From assembly GCF_019061205.1 (NCBI RefSeq), contig NZ_JAHQYH010000007.1, positions 21,298 to 85,297 of the forward strand: a stretch of DNA of 64,000 nt, given 5' to 3'. How positions within the stretch are numbered: the first letter of the stretch is position 1; each line of letters begins with the position of its first letter. A program made the position numbers and the translations under genes. The notes below the pieces were generated by a model. It saw nothing but the letters and a program-made list of their open reading frames with translations. It made no database searches and was not told the origin of the DNA. Positions 12,501 to 22,000 of this stretch are shown in pieces. This stretch comes from Apilactobacillus waqarii (lineage in GTDB: Bacteria > Bacillota > Bacilli > Lactobacillales > Lactobacillaceae).

Positions 12501-12778
12501 GAATTAACATTTGATGAATAAGCATCAGAAGTGTTAGTATCTACCGGACTCTGAGATTCATCACTTGAAGTAGTACTTGTACTTTGATCAACAGACGACG
12601 CTGCTTGACCTGTACTTGTTTCATCAGCACTTGCACTGACTTGATTAGTCATCAATGTTAAACTAGCAGCTCCAAAAAGAGCAAAGGAAGAAATGGAAAC
12701 TACAACCCAGTTTTTCTTTACTTTTTTTAAGATTTTCTTATCGTTAAGTTTTCTTATTTTTCTTTTATTATATTTCAT
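3590..12778 (-). CDS. Giant secreted Ser/Ala-rich coiled protein G1, 3,062 aa
   Basis: I chose the ATG at 12778, not the upstream in-frame ATG at 12853, because GAGGAGGTG sits 7 bases before it and the product then starts like G2 and G3. Residues 1-51 are a long KxYKxGKxW-like signal peptide (KKVKKNW, hydrophobic core, cleavage near ASA-DE). A Ser/Thr/Asn linker follows to ~215. About seven beta repeats of 55-70 aa (V-F-NG--GxG, NGQYxV) span ~260-749. Residues ~750-2866 are Ser/Ala/Gln/Asp-rich, without proline and with few glycines, in imperfect ~50-aa repeats (ANSQAI), and are predicted to be continuous helix. The last ~195 residues hold two beta modules ending GITRLYLG and TSNKK / TANKT, resembling DUF5776 and perhaps wall-binding. 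There is no LPXTG signal, and I saw no cysteine. The serine-rich stalk is the best candidate substrate for the adjacent glycosyltransferases. Its function is probably adhesion or a surface layer (inference). Confidence 0.92.
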   Translation of the reverse strand: MKYNKRKIRKLNDKKILKKVKKNWVVVSISSFALFGAASLTLMTNQVSASADETSTGQAASSVDQSTSTTSSDESQSPVDTNTSDAYSSNVNSSTSSSASVQNSNVNIQSSSDVTSSNNFNNSLSGASLSEAQNIIDQMASSAQSNIDSNTANYRAAIAQGLSYRDSYSNSQVVYFNDSNGTQQLGGGAAYGYAGNSTNQNNFQILNSATPSANGVNQLNNPNSITTPGTTYVLTANQTPVLNYLGTPQLTVEIKGTNPTFLTPVSFVDGNGSPITGTDGNPAIGMAVLNSSNNALQKVTSFYNMNGTNYIANVGSQLKMNSNYNYVVTLVPAAKPKPLNFYDASGNVVGTGTVNVNNDGSITNTYSTGNLPTKYYYVPNASNPSITSDAKKSGQYAVIVNKQTATLNFVTPNNQVLSDSNNNPITGTVYLNADGTTTLGDTTNLNSTGYHLSYNSSAQSSATGVYTINVLKNARTSTVTFTNRGSVLLDSNGKPYTGQVNVNGNNIAQLVDYGNLGSSNYHISPNAQLVKDTNDDNFTMEVLPNNLVKTANATFVDKNGISHGTGTIVFDSNNNPKLVDNGNLDINNYYVVNGSVVTVNGQYQVVVNPYSITKTLPVYFIDSNGSSHGKGSIVLNSNNTPRLVDNGTFDSNNYYMTTGQIINNNGQYQISVAPTVNVVNYPIQFITSNGSHVSGQGQVAVFNGDTNNPAITSITSLDNNYYLNNQNSTGHVLPQLWNGTAYVYVLPKPEFADSLASANSSSAASYIQSSKAAVNQSIADAISSASSQANSIANSIASFNSAIASANYQRSLTTIQNQSLQAAQQAAQASQQASSYAQSLIASANSALQSLSSSAVNDKANAISQTLSSLQSSAQSVQDSLNTQNEKQLAQLQTQYNNSLAAASSQAEIDKSSAVQSATDSMNAVNHQKTEEINAQIQQKINELVQKSISDSQAAQTLADSLRSSAVASVQQSAAGVMTQLTSQNQSLTNSLNSSYQTALQTLSDSANTAINSAATSAANSMSASAQGVLTSTISSLQTQYAQSSSLQQSQYQADSIAASQAAQTAINNVITSITSSANDTFAKQSADNSSAVQSLLNKSTADSKVASQQAAQNLADALSAASVTAKQNADSLVKSITDANNSAISSLQQKSESDSKAASNSATAAINSAVQSAIDSANAQSIATSVANSAAVEQLKDKYQSDSLQASNNAQSAMNSAVKSAQDSASSVAQSVAQQNQSAIDSLQAKTRQDSINASNSADIAISQAADNAKSLAESKAAEDSKSVSLANAQKINDLQEQYNNSMQAAQKAANDAMNSAVNSVQNSASSVAQSIAQQNQSAINALQDKATQDSINASNSAQSAIAQAVQQAQSDAQAKANDDSKAVSLANSQAISDLQSKAQNDLNNASQQANSAMNSAIKSAQDSASSEATQLSLANSQAIKDLTNKSIADSKAAAQKAQDELNSAVASAISSAQNEANSQMASLSAENSKAIDAINSQKNNELNQAQSSANTAISDAASKASSEASSQASVEFSAQSSANSVAIDDLNKKKEQDLSSAANSAQSAIADAVKSAQDVASQQAAQQIKSIADENTRIINSLNQKSIDDSKASIDLMNSTVDDAVAKAKSQAQSAADAQSIATSIANSKAIDDLIAKSKADSSAASVNAENNKNSAVSSAQQALNDSYQAQITSLNTDYDKIINELRNEISKANQSLADLQSSASAQNSLNSSAITSLSSASSAASSQATYDSSVAASSYGSVVASYEAIIDSLQAEKNQASSQVINFQNQLSSLQNSFNDAISSAQSAANQSALESSAAISDAASKAASIAAEQSKNSQEQSNAAESARSSVATEKQSLASSYSDYINNLQKESQARSTEAQAKIDSATSKMNSYSNKISSLMADSSAAALKNSLAINDANNKANSIASSYAQELNDLNSKYQKGSVNAANSISSLESYANSLSSANANSISSLNSSYADRQNQLAQSYEAAQADAVQKAVDAANSISAQQSQAASIANSQALDAARSKAKADSENAASSAQSAIQRAVEEATAKAQSIASDQSLATSTANSQALSAAISKANTDSLQASSLAKSILDSAIASAQKSVQDSANSVFANQSSANAQSLSDAESKAKSDSIAASNYADSLMSQAIASAQSAAKLVTDAQIKEIEDSYAKMLNEQADKYKSSLSAFSEAADVEKNSAVSSAQSVARSIANQQSLAISAENSQALDAAQRKAQQDSLMADNLYNIKLSAASVAAQQSIEAALNSQSASNSLALSSAQQKAIDDSLAASSRADSVKNSALDSAKQSAQDSANSLISSLNSANQAAISDAQQKAQQDSLAALQSAQSAIASAQEAQRSIAASQIASLQDKYENELSSARQQSTADSIAAQKKAESDIADAISAAKSLTSSQAQATIDSINAANSQAESEAKAKSIADSVAASNSAQDAISAARSLAESIANSNIASLNAANSQALINAQQKAYNDSVYASNNADSIRSSAVSAAKSSAESLASSQSTATSIANSLALSSANSKAKADSEAASSVAQSVMDSTINSASSHAASVAKSIADSYADSYAKQVQSLNDQTSSQSSAASQAIEDVRNSMNSSAQAQLNSLSQSNVSAQQAIKSNYDSLVENERSKAQSAIDSAASSAASVAKSIADNDMNAQKASLESQYYASSNAANSTFASQMASFSSQVENDKQSAIAKANSQADSMMAEKSTEYSSAVASLNAQRDAELSSQAKANEEAMSSAQSVAASQADSQAQVIRDSLANKYENAINIIKAQQEAMSIAAMNNEESKLSSQAASLNAQYQAQLAEVTKSLNDKNAGNEVLINQYKEQIDQLNAQLNDIKANNSKYYSTNEPSNDYIVSDHKGVWVYGSTEFSKHERKRFMRYGSEFKVEKVVEYNGITRLYLGNGEYVTSNKKYVALRNDFDNVPKYVYNLNEDRKHSSVHKVSGYRYVDGRLQLKIHGHFVDSSDYTDGYYAVDKQNDDKYYRVIRHRGIVIYNSPIFDKKHAVGKISSNSRIKVERVVHYKGITRLYIGHGRYITANKTWVNKE
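4180..10531 (-). repeat. G1 stalk: ~2,115-residue proline-free Ser/Ala-rich helical repeat region
   Basis: Between the proline of LPKPEF (codon near 10531) and that of NEPSND (near 4180) I find no proline in about 2,115 residues and only about six glycines. Degenerate ~48-52-aa repeats recur, built on S-ANSQAI-DL-K--D--A and SAQSA---A motifs, with hydrophobic residues about every 3-4 positions. This fits a very long coiled coil or single helix, with Ser as a possible glycan acceptor. Confidence 0.8.
10532..11995 (-). repeat. G1 N-terminal beta repeats (about seven units of 55-70 aa)
   Basis: Units start with a V/L-x-F strand and an NG turn (VSFVDGNG, LNFYDASG, ATFVDKNG, VYFIDSNG, IQFITSNG). 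Several continue with LVDNG-x-D-NNYY and NGQYQV-V. The two most alike (ATFVDKNG and VYFIDSNG units) look like a recent duplication. I infer Ig-like or beta-sandwich stalk domains between the Ser-rich linker and the helical stalk. Confidence 0.7.
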
Positions 12779-12885
12779 GAAAAGGCACCTCCTCGTTAAT
12801 CTAACAAGTAATAGTAAAAATCGTTTTTTTATACAATGAATATAATATATCAATAATTATATTAAATCGTGTATTAACGATTAGT

Positions 12886-12921
12886 TTTATAAAATCTTAA
12901 ACAAATAAATGATTCCTTAAT
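12886..12921 (-). promoter_or_regulatory. Possible regulatory half-sites and -10 upstream of G1
   Basis: Read on the minus strand, ATTAAG (12921-12916) and TTTAAG (12901-12896) are followed by TATAAA (12891-12886). The two TTAAG half-sites are 20 bp apart, not the 11 bp seen at G2 and G3, so this may be a weaker or differently arranged site. A second -10-like TATAAT lies further downstream near 12862-12867. The true transcription start is uncertain. Confidence 0.35.
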
Positions 12922-12974
12922 ATTTTTGCCAGAAATGTGCTCTGCAAAAAGCAATTTTTAAACAAATGTATAAA

Positions 12975-13012
12975 AAATAAACCCGTTAGGTTTTTCCTAA
13001 CGGGTTTATTTT
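12975..13012 (-). terminator. Terminator of G2
   Basis: A nearly perfect 17-bp stem with a 5-base loop, followed on the minus strand by a T-rich run. The 5' arm overlaps the G2 stop codon (13011-13013), so termination is placed directly at the end of the gene. The stem is also A-rich at its base and could work in both directions. Confidence 0.88.
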
Positions 13013-16000
13013 ACTTATTTGTCTTTACCCAAGTTTTATTGGATGTGATATATTCACCGTGTCCAATATAGAATCTGGTAATTCCATAGAATCTCGCTAC
13101 GCTTTGTACTCGGATCAATGCGTTCTTTCTGAAATGCTTAACCGTATTTCGCTTAGTGAACTTCTTAGCGTTGTGAACTAAGATGCCCCTATTTCTGATG
13201 ACACGAATTAGCTTAGTACGACGAACGTAATATGCTGGAATTGTGCCCTTAGCATTGATGTAGCCGTGCTTGATGCGGTACTTAGTACCGTTCTTAGTCT
13301 TGACTATTCTCAATACCTTGTATGCGTTAGCTTTATTTCTTGGTCTCTTGGTGAAGTACTTAACGGCATTCTTGCGAGTGAAGTGAGTATTTACGTAAAC
13401 TCCACGTTTGTTTGTCCAGTAAACGTAAAGTGGTGCTCTCTTCTTCTTAGCAAGCGCAACATAGGTCTTGTTAGAAGTTACATATTGGCCATTACCAATG
13501 TATAGACGAGTAATGCTGTAATACTTAACAACCTTCTTAACGTGGATTAATGCACCATGACGAAGTCTAATTACACGTCTCTTGCCGTAATGGAACTTCT
13601 TGTCTGTGTGTACCAATACTCCAGTCTTTCTAATGACACGGAATAATGGATGGTTAGTACGGTAGTATGCATCCCTAATATTCTTGTTGAAGTAGATGTA
13701 ACCACCATTAACCTTTAGGCGTGGGTACTTGTTATGATCTAGAACAACGCCTCTAACCTTGAAGACATGTGCTAATCTTCTTGGTTTCTTAGCGTAACCC
13801 TTCACACGATTCTTGATTGTGAAGTGAGTTGAACTGTGTAGGTATAGTCCCTTCACACTGTATACATATGAAGGAGCCTTTCTCTTCAATTCGGCCTTGT
13901 ATGCTTTCATGTATCTAGATACATAGTCAGCATCCTTGTGCTTCAAGTTTTCAACAGGTAATAACTTAGCAGCACGGCTTCTACCTGCAGATTCAGGTGA
14001 TTCACCTGCACGAGTCTTAACTGCAACTACATGCATGGCTGTTGTACCATCACCATTAACAACTACCTTAATGATTGTATTTTCATTAGCAGTGTAATTA
14101 TAACCATCGCCATTATTAACAACTGACTTGTGTTGAACAATCAAGTTACCGTTGCCATCAAGCTTGGCGACCACTTTTCCAATTACATAGGTGTTATCAC
14201 TGGCATCGAGGTGCGCATTGTCAATTGTAATTGTGCCGTCAGCGTTGATTGGGAATGACTCAACATGGTAGCTTCCATCTTGATTCTTGTTAACTGTTGC
14301 CCCAGCAGGTACCAAGTACTTATTATCACTTGAACGAGTTGGCTTAGTTACGATAATTGATCCATTACCGTCACCCTTAACTGGGATGTTACCAATTGAT
14401 TGAGTATCTTGACCACCGTGGTTGAAATGAACATGGTTAATTTCATCATTAACAGGTGACAACACTGGATTGCTTGGTACTGTTTGACCTTCTGGAATAG
14501 TTGTTCCGGAATAACCTGGGATATTGGATTCAATTGTTTCGCTACCATCTCTATTGATATGAATAGTTGCGGCATCATCAATTGATTTAGCTTTTTCACC
14601 AGGTTGAGCAGGTTCTTGTTCATCTTGTTGAATTAAGGTTGCAGCAACATGGTATGAAACGTTGTTATTCTTATCAACTTCAATTGTAATTGGTTCACCA
14701 GCATCAGCTTGGTAAGCATGGTGCGGAATAGTTGGATCAGTTACAACGGATGTCTTAGCAACTGTTAGGTCACCGGTATTTGGATCAACCTTAGCTGTTA
14801 CAGGTCCAATTACTGACTTTGTCTTATCATTCTTGTCATCGAAGAATGCATTATCAATGTTTAGAGTCCCGTCGGCGTTGGCTGGAATCTTATTACCATT
14901 TACTTGGTAAGCACCGGTATCCTTGTTCTTAGTTACTGTTGAACCAGCTGGAACCATGTAGTAGTTACCATCGTTACCCTTAATCAACTTGGTCTTGGTT
15001 GTGGCGATGTTCCCATCGTCATCAATCTTAGCAGACAAGTCAGTTTGAGCTTGTAGTTGACCATTTGCATCGACAACATTAGCGTTTTTAATATTAACAT
15101 TACCGTTCTCATCGATTGATAGTGAATCACCGTGGTAAGTACCATCATCATTCTTGGTTATGACGGTTCCGGCAGGAATTACATGCTTACCATCAGTTGA
15201 CTTAGTAGTCTTGGTTACAACGACGTTACCATCATCATCACCCTTAACTGGTAAGTCGGCCTTAGCACCGGTATCCTTTCCATCACTATCAAAATGAACA
15301 TCAGAAGCTGTTCCTTGAGTTGGTGTTAATACTGGCTTAGTGGTATCTTGACTAGCTGGTACGTTAGTTTGACCAGTAAAACCGGGAACGTTTGAGATAA
15401 CATCCTTAGTACCATCGCTATTGTAGTGAATAGTTGCGGCACCAGGTTGAACCTTACCGTTCTTACCTGGTTGTGCTGGAACCTTTTCGTCTTGGATGAT
15501 TGGAGTTGCATCAATGTGGTATTCAACTCCACCCTTACCATCGGACTTAATAATAATTGGGTCACCGGCAGTGGCCTTGTAAACACGACCTGGGTCACTT
15601 GGATCAGGTACTACAGTGTCTTTGCTTACGGTTAGCTTACCAGTGTTGTCATCGATGTTTGCCACAATACTGTTAATGACACCCTTACCTGGTTCTAGTT
15701 TGTCATCATAGTGAGCATTATCAATTGTTACTTGACCATCCTTGATTGGAAGTGGACTTCCGTTTACTTGGTATTGGCCTGTTGTTTCGTTCTTAGTTAC
15801 AGGCGAACATGCTGGAATGATGTAGTCATAACCATCATCACCCTTAGCAACTTCATCCTTGGCAGTTGTGATGTTACCTTGATCATCAACTTTGGCAACT
15901 AAGTCCTTATGAGCCTTAGTATCACCCTTACTATCGTTAACGTTAGCGTTATTGATAGTTACGGTACCGTCTTCGTTGACTGGTAATGAATCACCGTGGT

Positions 16001-19000
16001 ACTTGCCATCGTCACCCTTGGTAATGTTGCTTCCCTTAGGAATCATGTACTTACCATCGGTTGACTTGGTGTTTTGAGTCACAATGATATTACCTTTATC
16101 ATCACCCTTGACTTGAACGTCACCAGTGGAACCAGTGGCCTTCTTGTCAGTATCAAATGATACGTCGTGAGCAACATCGTTAACTGGAGTCAACTTAGCA
16201 TGACTAGTATCAGCATCGTTTGGAAGTCCAGTTTGACCAGTGTATCCAGGGACGTTTGAAACGATATCCTTAGTACCATCACTGTTGTAATGAACCTTGG
16301 CACCATTTGGTTGAGTCTTACCATTGTCACCTAATTGAGCATCGATTGTTTTATCTTGAGCAATTGGAGTGGCATCCACATGGTATTCAACTCCACCTTT
16401 TCCGTCTGGCTTGATGGTAATTGAATCACCGGCGTTCACTTGGTAAGCCTTAGTTGGGTCGTTTGGATCAGTGACAACGGCGGTCTTATCAACTGTCATT
16501 GTACCCTTATCTGGATCGACCTTAGCGGTTACAGGGCCAATTACTGAATTAGTCTTATCGTCTTTGTCATCGTAGTGAGCATTGGCGATATTGACGATAC
16601 CATCACTTGGTGAAGGCAACTTATTACCAACAGCTTCATATGAATTGTCACCTGGGTTCATGTTAACGTTTGAACCGCTTGGAATAATGTAGTAGTTGCC
16701 ATCTTTACCCTTAACAATGACGTTATCACTTGTGGTGATATTACCGTTATCGTCGGTGGTTACTGGTAGTTTTTGACCGTGGTCTACTTGAACTCTACCA
16801 GCTTGGTCGTATACTGAGGCGTTATCAATTTCACCCTTGGATGGGTAAATTGGTACTTGATACAAACTCTTAGCTGGGTTTGTTGGATCAGCAACGACTT
16901 GAATTTGTCTACCAGTCGCATACTTGTAGCCATCAGGAATTGCCGAAACAGCCTTGTAAGCGTCAGCACTACCTGCATAGATAGGAGTATTATCCTTATC
17001 GTTTGCGTAGATAAAGTACTTAGTGGTATCGGCAGAAACTGGTTTATTGGTATAAATATCAATAAATTGAACGTTTTGTCTTGCTGAATATGGAGAGTTA
17101 TCAGCAATTACAACTTTAGCATTTGGATCAACATTACCGTTGTTATCCATCCAATCAACAACTTGTGTTGATGGTTGATATACGTGGTAACCGTTATTTT
17201 CATATCCACCACTAGGCAAGTTAGCATCTAAGACATGACCAGTAGTCTTATCGATAACAACCTTACCGTTACCATTAGGAACACCATTGTTGTTATCAAT
17301 CAATGTTGCATTATTGATTACTGCGGTATCATCCTTGGCATTCAATGAGTATGAACCATTGTCATTATTAATTTCTGTACCAGCATTAGCTTGATATGCT
17401 TGCTTGCCCTTAACAATGTGAACTCCTTGGTCATCGGCTAAAGTCATCGTTCCCTTGTTCAAGTCGATGTTGGCATGAACATCACGAACTCCGATAACGT
17501 TGCCTTTTTCGTCCTTAACGGCAACGTTTGGCAATGTTACCTGACGAGTACCTGCATCATATGGATATGATGGAACTGTCCAGTTACCATTGCTATCCTT
17601 GATGACTTCACTACCAGGTAAAATGATTCTACCGTTTGGAGTAGTTACAGGTTGAGTTACCTTAATTGTGCCATCGCTTTGACCTTGAATTGGAAGTTTA
17701 TCAATGGCTGAACCAGTATCCTTACCATCGTTGTCTAGGATATGAACATTATCGATGGTACCAGTAGTTGGTTTCAATACTGGGTTAGTTGGTAGTGGTT
17801 CACCATTTGGAATGGTGTCACCGGTAAATCCAGGAACGTTGGAAATGACTGTCTTGCTACCGTCTTTATTGACATGAATAGTAGCAGCGCCATCTTGAAC
17901 CGAACCGTTTTGACCAACTTGAGCGTTAACCTTCTTATCTTGTTCAATAATCGTAGCTGGAATATGGTATTCAGGTTCACCGTTAGCATCCTTAGTAATG
18001 GTAATTGGATCACCTGGATTTACTTGGTATGCCTTTGTTGAATCGGTTGGATCAGTGACAACGGTGGTCTTATTAACGGTCATAGTGCCATTTGATGGAT
18101 CAACGTTGGCTGAAACATCACTGATAACGGACTTGGAAGGATCAGCCTTGTCATCTAAGTGAGCGTTATCGATGTTAACAGTTCCATCTGTGTTGGTGGT
18201 CAACTTGCTACCTTGAGCAGTGTAACTACCATCACCAGAACTGTTTGGAACAACCGATGTGTTCTTCGTAATGACGTAGTAGTTGCCATCCTTTCCCTTG
18301 GCGATAACATCCTTAGTGGTGTTAATTGAACCATCATCGTTAGTTACAACAGGTAATGATTGACTGTGGTCGACCTTAATGTCACCTTTTTGATCCAAGA
18401 CACTAGCATTGGTGATTTCCCCTTGTGCTGGAACAACTGGAACAATGTAGGTACGCTTGTCTTTATCACTGTCATCATCATTATTAGTTTGTTGAACGAT
18501 AATTTGCTTACCCTTGGCGTAGCTGTATCCACTTGGAATGCCAGTTACAGCTTGAGCAGCATTTGAACCACCAGCAAAAATTGGTAGTAAATCATCATCG
18601 TTAACCTTAACTGATGGGTTGTTAGTGTTATCTGTAAAGACTTGGTTGTTGTAAATGTTTATGAACTTAACGTGGTTGTTTGCGTGGTATGGTGCGTTGT
18701 CGGTAACACGGACAATTGCATTGTCGTTAACGTTGCCAGTTTCGTCACTCCATTGAACAGTTTGACCAGTTGGATCATAAACGTGGAATCCTGCATTTTG
18801 GTTACCACCAGTTGATGGTAAGTCGGCAATCAAGACGTTACCGGTAGTCTTATCGACTCTAACCATGCCGCTACCGACGTTGGCATTGTTGTTAACGTCA
18901 ATCAATGTGGCGTTATGAATCACGGCAGTATCGTTGTAGGTATTTACATACAAATGATTGTTGTCTGAAACGATTGGGTTTCCAGCATCAGCTTGATATG

Positions 19001-22000
19001 CATCGGTGCTTGTAGTTGCGTGAACACCTTGTGGGTTGGCAACGGAAAGTGTTCCGTTTGCTAAATCCACATTGGCAACAACATCTTGATGGTCGATTAC
19101 GTTCCCTTTATCATCCTTGATTGGAAGTTGTGATAAGGTTACTTGTCTGTTACCTGCATCGTATGGGTATGATTGAGCGTGCCAGTTGCCATCCTTGTCC
19201 TTGGTTACCTTGGTATTAGCAAGGATAATCTTACCGTCTGGAGTGGTGATTGACTTGGTGGTCTTAATTGAACCATCATCTTGGCCAATAACTGGTAGGT
19301 TGTCAGCAGTTTCACCGGTGTCATTTCCGTTGATGTCATCCATGTGAACACCATTAATGTTTTGGGCACTTGGTGTTAAGACAACTGGGTTTGGCACTGG
19401 TTGTCCTTCAGGAATATCGTATCCTTTAAAACCAGGAACGTTTGAAACAACGGTCTTGCTACCGTCATCGTTAACATGAATCTTGGCTGCACCATCAGTT
19501 ATAGTACCGTTTTGACCAGTCTTTGCTGAAATAGATTGATTTTGAGCAACCTTTTCAGCGTTGACATGGTAAGTAACGTTACCATCTTGATCGACTGACT
19601 TAGTAATTGGTGTATTACTGTAGGCAATATATACATTCCCCTTGTCATCCTTGGTAACACTGCCTTTAGCAACGGTCATGTTCCCATTATCGTCAACCTT
19701 AGCAATTAACTTGCCGGTTTCTGATGTCTTGTCTGAAGCGTCATAACTACCATTTGGAATGTTGATAGTTCCATCTGGGTTAACTGGGAATGAATCGCCG
19801 TGGTAGTTATCATCGGATCCCTTGGTTACGGTTGAACCAGCAGGAATCATGTACTTGCCATCAGTTGACTTAGTGTTCTTAGTAACCACAATGTCACCAT
19901 TTTGGTTACCCTTAACAGGCACGTCACCAGTTGAACCGGTGTCCTTGCCGTCATCGTTAAAGTGAACACCCTTAATGACATCGTTAGTTGGTGTTAAGAC
20001 GACGTTTCCAGTATCTTGATCAACTGGGACATTGCTTTGTCCAGCAAATCCTGGGATGTTAGAAGCAATTGTCTTAGTACCATTATCTGGGTTGATTGTG
20101 ACTGTGGCAGCATTATCGATGCGTTGACTGTTAGCACCGGCCTTGGCAGGGATATTTTGAGTTGCTGGTACAGCATGAGCGGCAACGTGATATTGAACAT
20201 CACCATTTTCATACTTAGGATTTACTGCTTCACCTTCATCTACTTGGTAGATTGTGCCATCTGGAGCCTTAGTTACTGAAGCCTTAGCAATGGTAATCTT
20301 GCCTGTATCGGGATCAATATTGGCAGTAATCTTACCTGGGTATGAAGTGTTTTCATCCTTGTCGTATTGTCCATTGGTAATGTCGAAGGTCCCATCTGGA
20401 TTTGCGGGGATGGTGTATCCATCAGCATGGTATGTGCCATCGGCTTCTTGACGAACGTTTGAACCCTTTGGAACAAAGTAGTAGTTAGGGTCATCATTCA
20501 TCCCTTTAGCCACGTGATCCTTAGATGTTGTGATTGTACCATCTTCGTTGGTATTAACAGGCAACTTGGTGATGGCCTTTTCTTGATTATCCTTACCATC
20601 AATAATGGCTGTTGGTAGTTCAGCCTTGGTAGGAACAACCGGAATTACATATTCAAAACTGCCGTCATTATTCTTGTTAACAATGATGTTCTTGCCAGCA
20701 TCGTATACATAGTTATCAGGTAATTCATTAATTGCCTTAGCAGCATCCTTTGTACCATAGTTAATTGGCATTCCATCTGAATGAGTAACCTTTAATTGGT
20801 ATGTCTTGGAACCATCGGTAAAGACTTCACCAGTGTATGAATTCTTGAACTTCACATCAGAAATGAAATCATATGGATAGTTTTCAACAACCTTAACGGA
20901 GGCATTGGTGTTGACGTTACCATTACCATCGCCCCAATCAACAGTTTGAGTATCAGGATTGCTGATGTGGTATCCTTCGTGGTTACCACCTAGTGTGGCA
21001 ACGTTTGATAAGTCTGAACTTGGTAGAATCTTACCAGTTGATTTATCAACATTGATTAATGCAGTACCATCAACCTTATTACCCTTTTCGTCGATCAATG
21101 TAGCGTTGGTAATTCTGGCGGTATCGTCTTCACTCTTAGCTTGGTAACCATTACCAGTCTTAATGACTGGAATACCATTGTTAGCTTGATATGCATAACC
21201 ATCTTGAGTAATGGTGTGAACTCCACCATCAGATGGTTGGTTCAATGTTAGTGAACCATCGTCGTTTAACTTAGCGTAGATTGGTTGACTGTTTAGTTTC
21301 TTACCATTTTCATCGGTAATTGTTGCTTCGTTAATCATAACGTTACCATTCTTATCGATTGGAAGAGTTTGAACGTGGTAACTTCCATCAGTGTTGATTG
21401 TGACTGGTGAGTTTGCCATTGCAACGTTTGAGCCATCGTCAGTCTTGGTGTTCTTAACAACAGTAACTGAACCATCATCGTGTCCTTGAACACTCATGTT
21501 GGTAATTATCTTACCAGTATCCTTACTATTAACGTCATCAGCGTGAGTAGTTGGTAATGTGGTAATACCAGGAGTTAATACTGGAAGACTTGTGTCTGTA
21601 TCGGATGAAACATTGTCGTTACCAGTGAATCCAGGAACGTTAGACTTGATTGTCTTAGTGCCGTCTGGATTGGTGTGGATGATTGCTCCACCTTGAATTG
21701 TTCCACCGTTCTTACCAGCCTTAGCAGGAACGACTTGATTTTGTTGTTGAACTTGACTAGTAATGTGATAAGTAGTTGATCCATCTGGGTTAACTACCGG
21801 AGTAATCTTGCTACCCTTCTTGGCAACATAGACATTACCCTTACCGTCTTCAACGGCAGTATCACTATTAACAGTTAGTGAACCGTCATCATTTAGATGA
21901 GCCACAACTGGTTTAACAACACTGGTACCGTTAGTACCATCATAAGAAGCATTGTGGATTGTGACAGTACCGTCTGGGTTTCTTGATAACGAGTCGGCAT

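Noticed and set aside
12779..12853. Upstream in-frame ATG at 12853 as the G1 start
   Set aside because: It would add 25 residues before the conserved MKYNK start and lacks a ribosome binding site; the ATG at 12778 has GAGGAGGTG 7 bases upstream.
18807..18821. LPSTG in G2 as a sortase signal
   Set aside because: It lies at residues 3713-3717, inside a repeat unit, with no hydrophobic segment or charged tail after it and nearly 2,000 residues still to come.
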